A stretch of DNA of 64,000 nt, taken from the NCBI RefSeq assembly GCF_900099965.1, contig NZ_FNDJ01000007.1, positions 342,995 to 406,994 on the forward strand, in the 5' to 3' direction. The DNA is from Nonomuraea jiangxiensis. Lineage in GTDB: Bacteria > Actinomycetota > Actinomycetes > Streptosporangiales > Streptosporangiaceae. The stretch's first letter is position 1, and every line of letters begins with the position of its first letter. Shown here piece by piece: positions 18,101-25,773 of the stretch. Made by a program: the position numbers and the translations under genes. The notes beneath the pieces are model-generated. The model saw nothing but the letters and a program-made list of their open reading frames with translations, had not been told where the DNA came from and ran no database searches.

Positions 18101-19578
18101 GCCTGCGCGGCAGCCCCGTCGGCGGCCGCCTTGGCCTGCGCGGCGGCCTCCTCGGCTGCGATGCGCCGGAACTCGGCCTGCGTGGCGTGCGCCTGTGTCT
18201 CGGCCAGTGCCATCAGGGTCTTGCTGTCGGCGGCCGAGGCGCGGGTGGCGTTGGAGGCGGTCTCGGTGGCCTTGGCCACGGCCTTCGCGGCGGCGGCGGA
18301 GGCCCGGGTGACCTGGACGGCCTGCTGGCCGTAGAGCAGGCCCCGGCCGCGGGGCAGGCCGGCGGCGTCGGCGATCGCGTACGCGGCCTGCTGGGCGGCC
18401 ACGGCCGAGGCGGCGTGCTCCTGGGCGGACTGGGCCGCCCTGGAGGCGACGAACACCCTGCCGAGCGCCATCGCCTGCGCCTTGACGATGTCGTTCTTGA
18501 CCTGGGTGAACTCGGCCGCGTCCGGATAACTCGGGTTCGCGGAGGTCTGCTTCAGCCAGAACGCCTGCCAGTCGGCCAGCCGGACCGCGATGATCGACTG
18601 ACCGAGCGCCTCGCCCAGGGCCTGGGTGGCGACCTGGAGGTCGGCCGTGGCCTGCGCCTCCTCCTTGAGGATCGTGTCACGCTGGACCCGCTGGCCGTCG
18701 ACCTCCTGCTGCCACTCCGCCGAGGCCGTGGCGAACTCGGCCTCAAGCACCTTGTACGGGTCGGGCGGGTTCTGCGTGGTGCAGGAGGCGTATCGGGCCT
18801 TGAGGTTCTCGACGTCGACCCGGAACTCCATGCTGTCCGGCGCGGGCGCGCTGGTCGGGAACCCGCCGGTGGCCAGGAAGGCCCGGGCGTCGTCGGCGTA
18901 CATGGGGTGCATGAAGGTCATGTCCTCCCACGCACGCCACCCCTCGTAGTCCTTCTCCATCGTGTAGCGCTCGGCGGCGATGGCGTTGACCGCGTCCACG
19001 GACTGCCTGCTGGCCACAGGTGTCTGGTCGTCGTAGAAGTCGGACTCGCCCTGCCAGTACTGGTTGTTGATCCAGCCGATCAGGCCCACTTTGGTGAACG
19101 GGCTGTCCGTCCGGCCGATCGTCTGGAACCCGGCGTGCGTGTAGCCATCCGGGGGCGTGACGGAGAGGGGCTGCTCCCACACTGCGCGGCGGCCGTCCAG
19201 CTCGTCCCCTTTGGCCGAGGCTCGTTCGCCGTCTTTGTCGTAGGCGGCGCTCAGCGGCGTGGGCGGCTCGGTCCAGTACTCGGGGTTGGCGGCCCGCAGC
19301 AGGTCGGTGTCGGTGCCGACGAGCCCGGCGCGGGCGACGGCCTTCAGGTCCTGGCCGCCCTTGCGCTGCACGACGGTGAGCAGGCACTGGGCCGCGCGCA
19401 CCTCGGCGGCGTGCGCGAGGTCGTATTCGCCTTCGCCGGCACCGGTGTCGGCGAAGGCGGCGGCCGGGCGGATCCCGGGAAGGGGCACGATCTGCGCGCC
19501 GCCGACGACGACCGCGGCGCAGGTGAGGGCCGCGGCGATCGCCCGCAGCCGCCCTAATAGGGGGATATTGGTAGGCAT
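15139..19578 (-). CDS. Secreted Ala-rich polymorphic toxin with HINT domain
   Basis: 1479 residues. Residues 1-42 are a signal peptide. A globular region follows to ~370 (EYDLAHAAEVRAAQCLLTV; TPPDGYTHAGF). Residues ~377-1000 are a continuous Ala/Glu/Arg heptad-like coiled stalk (AAADRATAAAASARAAAT), interrupted once near 793. A Cys-bearing region of ~190 residues leads to a HINT domain at 1189-1326, which starts HCFPAGTLVDTEDG (nucleophile Cys1191), carries TEGHRFWV and ends VLVHN. The unique tip, 1327-1479, follows the HINT cleavage site and is the presumed toxin. It ends in RRAYRMERRTWESIEFY; its activity is not recognised. The design matches pretoxin-HINT polymorphic toxins used against neighbours. 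ATG 19578 is chosen because the signal peptide starts there. It is cotranscribed with the VCBS protein, and no immunity gene follows. Confidence 0.9.
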   Translation of the reverse strand: MPTNIPLLGRLRAIAAALTCAAVVVGGAQIVPLPGIRPAAAFADTGAGEGEYDLAHAAEVRAAQCLLTVVQRKGGQDLKAVARAGLVGTDTDLLRAANPEYWTEPPTPLSAAYDKDGERASAKGDELDGRRAVWEQPLSVTPPDGYTHAGFQTIGRTDSPFTKVGLIGWINNQYWQGESDFYDDQTPVASRQSVDAVNAIAAERYTMEKDYEGWRAWEDMTFMHPMYADDARAFLATGGFPTSAPAPDSMEFRVDVENLKARYASCTTQNPPDPYKVLEAEFATASAEWQQEVDGQRVQRDTILKEEAQATADLQVATQALGEALGQSIIAVRLADWQAFWLKQTSANPSYPDAAEFTQVKNDIVKAQAMALGRVFVASRAAQSAQEHAASAVAAQQAAYAIADAAGLPRGRGLLYGQQAVQVTRASAAAAKAVAKATETASNATRASAADSKTLMALAETQAHATQAEFRRIAAEEAAAQAKAAADGAAAQAAEAALNATKAKQAQSRAEAAEQEAEAAAADARSRRATAEAERDRAEAQKEIAAGERAKARTAEATAQNQRQVAAAALSDAEAAGGTAAERKTAALEAERKARDARNKAVEAEAERDALTAKAAAREAHAAAVEGTDAAQDARAAATQARAAADRATAAAASARAAATEATEAATAAREAATRAEAAASRARAASDAAQRDVAITNAAVKKAHAAAADAIAASEAAAENVRLAKILADTAKAKAVTAKANAVVARREADAAHVDAVRTAGFAYSTAQAAVAARDSAAQVIKPANDAIELGSPYKDTDASAGLAVLTGQSSKTLAAQQAAVAQAKAAQAQRAATEAAALAAQATADAKAAAVAAAQAADSAAKAAASLAKARDSAAEAKTAAKAAVQAEADTVEYDRQATADAAAAASAADAAAGHASAARASADAAEQDAASARDAATAAENDAATARDVATQAETDASTAEAAAARARELAEQAQAAAERAEAAAEQEREAARASESGPTGIPNLISLPSEDALYDINPLEDFCTGTNGCDIDLEYHLYGTQDYYLETCSQPGRSIADCTGPLVLDYLGSGPLDVRYTKRTHFNGKDLVVNFLQGLGRALVHDYVSCWRKVTGQDGGSTTSCAWAIGSIVIPPVIKAGYTYALSLRTAMQSGTAFTQALFRLRYSGLPAEAISGLERAAGNALATGHCFPAGTLVDTEDGPRKIEDIRVGDRVWAADPATGRRTLRDVVRLFHRSVDSLVRITADSGTLSVTEGHRFWVQGKGWTQSQDLRPGDALQDPSGKADRVQAVSASDGRVDVYNFEVETDHTYYVYAGSTPVLVHNDCIKDIVKAGDHAVLGINPWSDNLARGLGGYTFNRQAFAVATPNGDGRPLWMTAATEAANNSSVRLSVTLDGVPGATTADEALASLLARGDKVPPGDWRTVADPKNGLGTAWEMTELRRAYRMERRTWESIEFYMLKDGTPTRVFPRPPLPPGS

Positions 19579-19610
19579 GTCAGCCGTTTCTTTGAAGCGG
19601 AGTACCGGGA

Positions 19611-20510
19611 TCAGAACAGGGCGTTGAAGGCGTTCCACCCGGAAGCGCCGATCTGCACCCGGGCGGCGAAGGGGGCGGAGGAGACCCCGGTGCCCTTGAA
19701 CAACCACAACGCGCCGGCCGAGTCGCGGGCGATCAGGTCGGCCTTGCCGTCCGCGTTGTTGTCGCCGGTGGAGACGAGGGCGGTGTAGGCGCCCCAGCCG
19801 GTTCCCGCGCTGATGCGGGTCCCCAGGATCTGGTTGGCGACGATGCTGCCCGTTCCCGGATAGATGTAGAGCGTGCCGGTGGTGGTCCTGGCCAGCAGGT
19901 CGTTCTTGCCGTCACCGGTGTAGTCGCCGTACCCGGCCAGGGCGTTCATGGTGTCCCAGCCGGACGCTCCGGCCTGGGCACGCGCCGACAGGCCCCCGTC
20001 GGAGCGTCCCGGGATGAGCCACAGGGCACCGGCCGTGTCCCGCGCGATGATCTCGGGGGCTGCGCTGCTTCCCATGTTGCCCGGGGTCATGATCAGGTTG
20101 TAGATGTCCATGTTCCCGGCGACGTGCATGGATGAGCTGCCGCGCTCGGCGGTGTAGAAGAGCATGCCGCCGAGGCGGAAGAACAGGTCGTTGCCCGCGC
20201 CGCTCTCAGAGGTGTTGGCGCGCAGGATCGCGGTGGCCGCCGCGAAGCCGCCCCCCAGGTCGACGGGGGCCTGAAAGCCGCCGGCCGCGCCTTTGGGCTC
20301 GTACGCCAGCAGGTGGCCGTCGCTGCTTCTGCGTACGAACAGGGGCGACATCGGCGCGGCGGCGGCCGCCTGGACGGTCTGCCCGGAGGCGGCGGCCACG
20401 GGTTCGGGCGCCAGGGCCGGGCCGATTACCAGAGCGGCGGCCAAGGCCATCACGACCAGGACCCGCCGTGCGGAGGTGATGAACGTAGTCGTCCTTCGAC
20501 GCAATATCAC
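19611..20510 (-). CDS. Secreted FG-GAP/VCBS-repeat protein
   Basis: 299 residues from GTG 20510, which has GGAAGG seven bases upstream; the ATG at 20525 overlaps that ribosome site. A long signal peptide (VLVVMALAAALVIGPALAPEPVAAA) precedes FG-GAP repeats. Calcium-binding loops are visible as GDYTGDGKNDLLAR and GDNNADGKADLIAR, each followed by LYIYPGTG- or LWLFKGTG-type strands. These are extracellular propeller modules. The stop codon is 32 bases before the toxin start, so the two form an operon; in this arrangement the propeller may serve as a surface anchor or export partner of the toxin. Confidence 0.85.
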   Translation of the reverse strand: MILRRRTTTFITSARRVLVVMALAAALVIGPALAPEPVAAASGQTVQAAAAAPMSPLFVRRSSDGHLLAYEPKGAAGGFQAPVDLGGGFAAATAILRANTSESGAGNDLFFRLGGMLFYTAERGSSSMHVAGNMDIYNLIMTPGNMGSSAAPEIIARDTAGALWLIPGRSDGGLSARAQAGASGWDTMNALAGYGDYTGDGKNDLLARTTTGTLYIYPGTGSIVANQILGTRISAGTGWGAYTALVSTGDNNADGKADLIARDSAGALWLFKGTGVSSAPFAARVQIGASGWNAFNALF

Positions 20511-20656
20511 TAGATTTCCTTCCATGACCAGGTCATGCAGCAGTTCGGTGGCCGCCTGCCGTCCGGCGTGGTCCCTGGGGCCGGACCGGGCCGCGGGAAT
20601 GGCGGACGTCGGCGGACGGCGCGGTGAAGCGGCGGCCCCGACGGTTCCGACGGCGT

Positions 20657-21892
20657 TCAATGCGCGGTCACGTCGAGCCCGCGTCTCATGCGGAGCGGGG
20701 AGAGGAAGACCGGCAGGAAGGCCGTCGCCAGGACGCACGCGCCCACCCACAACGTGACGTGCACGCCGGCCAGCTCGCCGATCAGGCCGGCCACGGCGGA
20801 ACCGACCGCCAGGGCGCCGGTCAGCAGGGTACGGAAGGTGGCGTTCATCCGGCCGAGCAGGGCATCCGGAGTCATGCGCTGCCGCAGGCTGACGCCGAGC
20901 ACGTTGTCCATGCCCGTCTTGAACATCACCAGCAGATAACCGGCTCCCGCCAGCCACAACCCGGCGCCACGGTCGATGAAGGGGAGCGTCAGGCTCGCGG
21001 GCGCCAGACAGAGGCCGACGAACGCCAGCGCCCGGCCGTGACCGAGCCGATCGGCGACGGGCCGGGCGCAGCGGGCGCCGAGGAGCAGTCCGACGCCGCC
21101 CACCGCCCAGAACAGGCCCAGCGTCGCCGCCGGGTAGCCGAGTTCCCGGACGAACAGCACCGGCAGCATGGTGTTGACGATCTGGGAGCCGAAGTTGTTC
21201 AGGGTCGCGGTGAACGCCAGGGCGCGCAGTTCGGCGCTGCCCAGAACGTGCCGCACCCCTTGCGCGATCTGCGTACGCAGCCGGGCGGGCCGTACGGATG
21301 AGCGTGGAGCCGGCGTACTGGGCAGGGCGGTGAGCCGTACGGCCGAGATCAGGTAGGCGCCCGCCGTACAGGCCGTGGCCACGGGTGCGGTGAGCACCTG
21401 GACAAGACCGCCGCCCGCCCCTCGCCCGGCGACATTGCCCACGGCGATGAGGCTCATCGTGGCCGCGTTCGCCGCGACGAGGCGGTCACGGCCCACCAAC
21501 TGCGGCAGCACGCTCTGGGAGCCGACGTCGAAGAACACGGTGGCGCAGCCGTTCAGCACGGCCACCAGGTACAGCTGTTCCAGGGTGAGCACGTCCAGCC
21601 ACCACGCGATCGGCAGCGAGGCCGACAGCGCCGCGCGTGCCAGATCCGCGGTGATCAGCACATGCCGGTGGGACATCCTGTCCATCCACGCCCCGGCGGG
21701 CAGGCCGATCACCAGGAAGGCCACCGTGCTCAGCGTGGCCAGCGCCCCGACCTGGCCGGGGCTCGCCTCCAGCGCGGAGACGGCGATCAGGGGAAGGGCG
21801 ATGTAGCCGACATTGGTGCCGAACTGGCTGAGCGTGGACGCGGTGAACAGGACGCGAAAGCCCGCCACCTGCCACGGAGAACCGGGGTGCAT
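20657..21892 (-). CDS. MFS transporter (enterobactin exporter EntS-like)
   Basis: 411 residues, about 12 membrane helices. The N-terminal half carries WQVAGFRVLFTASTLSQFGTNVGYIALPL and the MFS loop-2 motif GAWMDRMSHR. The second half starts near AELRALAFTATLNNFG and ends RRGLDVTAH. The arrangement matches the MFS_3/EntS-type drug or siderophore exporters. The ATG at 21892 lies eight bases after the stop of the EamA gene, so the two transporters form an operon; the long open frame upstream of 21892 is only the EamA gene read in another frame. Confidence 0.9.
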   Translation of the reverse strand: MHPGSPWQVAGFRVLFTASTLSQFGTNVGYIALPLIAVSALEASPGQVGALATLSTVAFLVIGLPAGAWMDRMSHRHVLITADLARAALSASLPIAWWLDVLTLEQLYLVAVLNGCATVFFDVGSQSVLPQLVGRDRLVAANAATMSLIAVGNVAGRGAGGGLVQVLTAPVATACTAGAYLISAVRLTALPSTPAPRSSVRPARLRTQIAQGVRHVLGSAELRALAFTATLNNFGSQIVNTMLPVLFVRELGYPAATLGLFWAVGGVGLLLGARCARPVADRLGHGRALAFVGLCLAPASLTLPFIDRGAGLWLAGAGYLLVMFKTGMDNVLGVSLRQRMTPDALLGRMNATFRTLLTGALAVGSAVAGLIGELAGVHVTLWVGACVLATAFLPVFLSPLRMRRGLDVTAH

Positions 21893-21900
21893 GGTCCGGT

Positions 21901-22821
21901 TCAATCGGCGGTCGAACCGGTGCCGCCGCGGCTGCCGGCGAGGTGGATCGGGTGAGGTGGTGTTCGCCGGGTCAGCCCGACCCCGAGAAGGACCACGGCC
22001 ATCCCGGCGATGACGCGGAGGGTGAGCTCCTCGTCGAGAACGAGCGCACCCAGGGCCACTGAGACGACCGGCAACAGATAGCCGACGACGGCCGCGCTGG
22101 TGGCGCCTTCGTCCTCGATGAGGCGGAAGTTGAGGTAGAAGGTGACCCCGGTGCAGAAGACGCCCAGGATGACGACGGCGACCAGCGCCGTCACGTCCGC
22201 CTCGGCCGGGACGGCGCCACTGACGGCCAGGACGGGCGCGCTCAGGCCGGCGGCCATCAGGAGCTGGGCCGCCGAGAGCGCGACAGGGGCGCCTCTGCCG
22301 ACGAGCTCGCGTCCCATGTAGGCGAAGGCCACGGCATAGCTCGCCGCGCCGCCGAGCATGGCCAGGACTCCCCAGGTCAGCGGCCCGCTCCCCTGCCAGG
22401 GCGCGAAGATCAGCAACGTGCCCGCGAAACCGAGCAGCAGCCCGGCCAGGCGTACCGGACGAAGCCCGCGCTCGGTTCCGATGGCCATGCCGACCAGCAA
22501 CGACCACAGCGGCGTCGTCGCGTTCAGCGCTCCGGCCATCCCGCTGCTCGTGGACTCGACGCCGACCGCGAACAGCAGGAACGGCAGGGCGTTGCAGAAG
22601 AAGGCGGCCACGACGAGTCGGCCCCAGGTGGCTCGATCGCGCGGCAGGCGCCGGCCCGTCATGCGGGCCAGGACGACGAGCGCCAAGGCCCCGAACGCCG
22701 AACGGGCGACGGTGACCTGCAACGGGCTCAGACCGTGATCCAGAGCGACCTTGATCCACAGGAAGGCCGACCCCCACAGTAGGGCGAGCACGGCTATGCG
22801 CGTCCACGCCTTGTGGGTCAT
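21901..22821 (-). CDS. EamA-family (DMT) transporter
   Basis: 306 residues with ten hydrophobic helices in two EamA repeats: the first starts WTRIAVLALLWGSAFLWIKVAL, the second LTWGVLAMLGGAASYAVAFAYMGREL. Features such as SSGMAGALNATTPLW are typical of RhaT/DMT exporters of amino acids or metabolites. ATG 22821 is preferred (ggcgga ribosome site); an earlier in-frame start at 22902 adds 27 charged residues. It is the first gene of a two-transporter operon. Confidence 0.92.
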   Translation of the reverse strand: MTHKAWTRIAVLALLWGSAFLWIKVALDHGLSPLQVTVARSAFGALALVVLARMTGRRLPRDRATWGRLVVAAFFCNALPFLLFAVGVESTSSGMAGALNATTPLWSLLVGMAIGTERGLRPVRLAGLLLGFAGTLLIFAPWQGSGPLTWGVLAMLGGAASYAVAFAYMGRELVGRGAPVALSAAQLLMAAGLSAPVLAVSGAVPAEADVTALVAVVILGVFCTGVTFYLNFRLIEDEGATSAAVVGYLLPVVSVALGALVLDEELTLRVIAGMAVVLLGVGLTRRTPPHPIHLAGSRGGTGSTAD

Positions 22822-22960
22822 CGTCCGCCTTTCGTCCCGCCGTTCCAGATGAACGTTGCCGTGGTCGGACTCGACAGCACAAGTGCAAGATTGTGCACTC
22901 ACCTTTAAGCAGAGCTACATGCTTTGGCGCACAGCGCCCGCAGGCCCCCGCCCAGAAGCC

Positions 22961-23059
22961 GAGATGGTCCCCCCGATTGGCTCCCATCGACTTCCAGACA
23001 TGAGAAAAGGGCCCCCGGACTACTCCGAAGACCCCTCTCACCTGCGGCTTCTTGGTGGG
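22961..23059. repeat. Repeat copy A of a tRNA-Ala flanking sequence
   Basis: About 97 bases here are ~90% identical to 36501-36597, the segment just outside tRNA-Ala. The shared part includes GATTGGCTCCCATCG, the tRNA terminator hairpin (GGGCCCCCGG...CCGAAGACCC) and the tRNA's CCA end (TTGGTGG). Here no tRNA follows; the sequence continues GTGTTCACGAA. This could be the far end of an integrative element or a displaced relic of one. Confidence 0.75.
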
Positions 23060-23069
23060 TGTTCACGAA
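23049..23069 (+). repeat. 21-bp direct repeat, copy 1
   Basis: Twenty-one bases, from TTCTTGGTGG to GTTCACGAA, are repeated exactly at 24166-24186. The two copies bracket the oxidoreductase gene. The inner part GGGTGTTCACGAA resembles a sequence at 35295-35306, where a transposase is truncated. Confidence 0.8.
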
Positions 23070-23085
23070 AGGGTGTGGCCTGCGG

Positions 23086-23991
23086 TCAGAAGACGAGAGC
23101 GATCTTTCCTGTCAACTGGCCGCGGCGGAAGCGCTCGTGCGCTTCTCGCACGTCTCGCAGGCTGTATTCGGAGTCGAGTCGCACCTTCACCTGGCCCGCA
23201 TCTACGATCTTGGCCAGTTCGGCGAGCCCCGCACCGTCCTCGCGTACCTGGTTGACCGTGGTGCGAACCGAGCGGTGGGACAGGTCCGGCACGGGTCCGG
23301 CCTGGGTGGCGATGGAGACATAGCGGCCTTCGTCGACGACAGCGTCCGTCACGAACGCGCCGAAGGTGTCGAAAACGGCGTCATAGGCGGCTGCGGGCAG
23401 AGCCGCCCGGTCGGTTGTGGCCCATTCAGCCCCGAGTTTCCGGACCACTTCAACCTGGGCCGGCCTGGACACCAGCGCGTCGACCCGTGCGCCACGCGCT
23501 CGGGCAAGCTGGACGGCCAGGCCGCCGACGGCGCCGGCCGCTCCCGCGACCAGCAACCGTTCTCCTGCGCGAATGTCGAGCCAGTCCAGCGTCTGAGCAG
23601 CGGTGAGCCCAGGCAGTGGCAGCGTCGCCGCTTCCACCAGGCTGATGGTTGAGGGTGCGACGGCAAGAGCGTTGTCCGGCATGGCCACGAGATCGGCCCA
23701 GGTTCCTCGACCGGTGTCAAGCTGGTGAGACATCCCGAAGACCCTCTCACCCACAGGCAGTTCGCTGGTGCCGCTGTCGACGACGATGCCCGCCAGTTCC
23801 CAACCCAAGATCATCGGCAGGGGTGGGGCGCCCTCGCCGATGGCGCCTTCACGCGTCTTGTCGTCCACGGGGTTGATGGCGGAGGCGACAACGCGCACCA
23901 GCACCTGGCCGTCCCGGGGACGAGGTGCTGACGCCTCCGTCAAGGTCAGGACGTCAGGGTCGCCGAAGTGGTCGATCCGTACGATACGCAT
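23086..23991 (-). CDS. NADP-dependent quinone oxidoreductase (MDR family)
   Basis: 301 residues of the medium-chain dehydrogenase/reductase superfamily, zinc-independent quinone-reductase branch. It has the N-terminal GroES-like fold (MRIVRIDHFGDPDVLTLTE, then VASAINPVDDKTREG) and the Rossmann glycine motif AGAAGAVGGLAVQLARARG, and it ends RRGQLTGKIALVF. Start ATG 23991 has GGGAG seven bases upstream; the open frame before it is unlikely to be translated. The enzyme would reduce quinones or enones with NADPH. The gene is bracketed by exact 21-bp repeats and so may have moved as a unit. Confidence 0.92.
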   Translation of the reverse strand: MRIVRIDHFGDPDVLTLTEASAPRPRDGQVLVRVVASAINPVDDKTREGAIGEGAPPLPMILGWELAGIVVDSGTSELPVGERVFGMSHQLDTGRGTWADLVAMPDNALAVAPSTISLVEAATLPLPGLTAAQTLDWLDIRAGERLLVAGAAGAVGGLAVQLARARGARVDALVSRPAQVEVVRKLGAEWATTDRAALPAAAYDAVFDTFGAFVTDAVVDEGRYVSIATQAGPVPDLSHRSVRTTVNQVREDGAGLAELAKIVDAGQVKVRLDSEYSLRDVREAHERFRRGQLTGKIALVF

Positions 23992-24165
23992 GCTCAACTC
24001 CCTCAGTGTTCGATAGGCATCCAACGCTAAGGGATGCTGTTCCCCACTCCTCATGGGGTGCGTCGGCGGGAGCGAGGGGCCCCTTGACCAGCCTGGCTTG
24101 CGATAGCGCTCAAGAGTTGAAGCGCAGTCGGACACCTATAGCGCATCTGCGTCCCGCCTGAATCT

Positions 24166-24186
24166 TTCTTGGTGGGTGTTCACGAA
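24166..24186 (+). repeat. 21-bp direct repeat, copy 2
   Basis: Exact copy of 23049-23069, in the same orientation. The flanks differ from copy 1 except for a short CCTG...C stretch upstream. Confidence 0.8.
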
Positions 24187-24239
24187 TAGTGCCGGCGCAG
24201 GGGTGGAGTAGCTACTTAAAAGGTCGCGTGGTCGTTAGA

Positions 24240-24677
24240 GTGCTCGCTGTGCCGCTTCCTGATCTTCCCTCTGGTCGTGCCGGCCGCTCCTGGGTCGGCT
24301 TCATCATGGTCATGCTGTTCATGGCCGCCTGTTCAGTGCAGTTACCTGAGGATTCGACGCGCCCCTTGGTCGATCTACGGACAGAGGTCAAGGGAAAGAT
24401 TCTTCTGCATCATGTCGCCGACTCGGGCGACCAGACTGAATGGGTCGGAAAGCTGAAGGCGGGGAACTTGTACAAGGTCGCTGTCGATTGCGTCGGTTCC
24501 CAGGGAATGATGACGATCGTGCCCCGCAAGGGCTGGACGACGGCACGGCAGTGCAGCGCGGGATTCGGGACGTACACGGTCGACAATCGCCCCGCTTCGA
24601 CGCCGGAAGTAGAGACGCTGATGATCAAGGCGCCGCGTGGTGCCAGATGGGCTGTGCTGGCAGTCCAAACCTCGTAA
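24240..24677 (+). CDS. Small lipoprotein, unknown function
   Basis: About 145 residues. A hydrophobic helix ends in a lipobox (LFMAAC), so the protein should be lipidated at that Cys and anchored outside the membrane. The mature part (~110 residues) holds two more cysteines, in VDCVGSQG and ARQCSAGF, and a DNRPASTPEVETL loop; it looks like a compact beta-domain. The start is uncertain: GTG 24240 gives a signal of normal length, while GTG 24249 or 24189 are in frame. No family is recognised. It converges with the secreted protein at 24825. Confidence 0.6.
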   Translation: MLAVPLPDLPSGRAGRSWVGFIMVMLFMAACSVQLPEDSTRPLVDLRTEVKGKILLHHVADSGDQTEWVGKLKAGNLYKVAVDCVGSQGMMTIVPRKGWTTARQCSAGFGTYTVDNRPASTPEVETLMIKAPRGARWAVLAVQTS

Positions 24678-24735
24678 GTGGCCGAGAGGCCCGAGACCTG
24701 AGCCTGCACTCCCTGCACGGAGCCACCGGGAAAAG

Positions 24736-24765
24736 CCCCCAACCGGCGACGATGCCGACTGGGGG
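24736..24765. terminator. Hairpin between convergent genes
   Basis: CCCCCAACCGGC at 24736-24747 pairs with GCCGACTGGGGG at 24754-24765 with two mismatches and a 6-nt loop. It sits between two convergent stop codons. Confidence 0.5.
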
Positions 24766-24824
24766 AATCGTGGTGCGAGAACGTCCGCGATCGGACTCCG
24801 TCCACCCGGCCCGGAGCAGGTTTC

Positions 24825-25628
24825 TCAGGCGACCTGGGAGGACGCGGCCGACCAGGAGTTGCACGCGGCCGGGTTGCCGCCGGCGTAACCACGCTTGATC
24901 CAGGCGCGCACGTTGGCCGGCTTGCCCATTACCCGCTTCTCACTGGAGGCACGTGCGGCGTCGCCCTTTACCAGGGTCAGCAAGTGGTTCCAGTCTTTGC
25001 CGGATCGCCCCCTCATCGGCGAGACGCTCTTCAGAAAGGCGGCGGCGAAGCAGTCCGACTGGAGGTTGTGGCGCCGGAACTGCTCGCTCAGCTCGGACTT
25101 CGAGCTGGTCGGGATCGCCTGGAAGGCGTCCTCTATGCCGACCATGTTCTGGACGTGCATGCCGTAATGGGAGGACACAAGGTGGAACAACCAGAGGTCC
25201 GAGGGGTCATCCATCAGGTCCTTGCCGATCTGGAAGACCAGCGTGCTGGTCTTGGCGCAGTAATAGGCCTGGGAGCTGTCCACGGTCACGTCGAAGCCGC
25301 AGTACTTCTTGGGAATCCGGTCCATGTGCTGGACCTTGGCAGGCTTGTACGGCAGGCCGGCCTTGGTGAGGTGCTGTTTCCAGGTCTTTCCCAAGCAGGC
25401 GGCGACCGCGTTGATGTACGCCCGGGCCTGCGTGCGGTTGTTGCGCTGGACCCGCGGCTCCTTGCAGGTCGTCTTCGGCAGCAGGCCGGCCTTGTAGAGC
25501 GGGTTGTCGATCAGCTTGGGGTGCTTGACGGGGTAGGCCGCGGTCTGCGCGGCTGCCGTGCCGGATAAGGGGACGATGAGGGCACCCGCGAGCGCCGCGA
25601 TCGTAAAGGATTTCACGAAGCGTGACAA
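24825..25628 (-). CDS. Secreted YpfJ-like metallopeptidase homologue, zinc motif lost
   Basis: 267 residues with a signal peptide (SFTIAALAGALIVPLSGTAAAQ). The body resembles the putative neutral zinc metallopeptidase (YpfJ) family: NAVAACLGKTWKQHL, KKYCGFDVTV, YYCAKTSTLVF, then HNLQSDCFAAAFLKSV. Where active members have a HExxHH helix, this protein reads SHYGMHVQ. The first zinc-ligand His is Ser, the catalytic Glu is His and the second ligand His is Met. It is therefore likely to be catalytically dead and to act, if at all, as a binding protein. Four or more cysteines suggest disulfides. Start ATG 25628; it is divergent from the gene at 25774. Confidence 0.75.
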   Translation of the reverse strand: MSRFVKSFTIAALAGALIVPLSGTAAAQTAAYPVKHPKLIDNPLYKAGLLPKTTCKEPRVQRNNRTQARAYINAVAACLGKTWKQHLTKAGLPYKPAKVQHMDRIPKKYCGFDVTVDSSQAYYCAKTSTLVFQIGKDLMDDPSDLWLFHLVSSHYGMHVQNMVGIEDAFQAIPTSSKSELSEQFRRHNLQSDCFAAAFLKSVSPMRGRSGKDWNHLLTLVKGDAARASSEKRVMGKPANVRAWIKRGYAGGNPAACNSWSAASSQVA

Positions 25629-25773
25629 TAGGGTCTGTCCTTACTCCATGACAACCCGAACTCTTTCCCACCCCCTTCGCGCAAGGAGCGTCCGGCCGCT
25701 TGATGAGACACCCGTACCATGCCGGAGGGCCGATATCTTTCGTAGCCGAATCCTGCGCCGGAAAGGACCTGTC

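Noticed and set aside
15871-19557. A 1228-codon Gly/Arg-rich open frame on the plus strand
   Set aside because: It is the antisense shadow of the Ala-rich toxin gene; the minus strand has the signal peptide, HINT motifs and a normal start.
22961-23060. A second tRNA gene here, suggested by similarity to the tRNA-Ala flank
   Set aside because: Only the last bases and terminator match; no cloverleaf can be formed from the sequence that follows.
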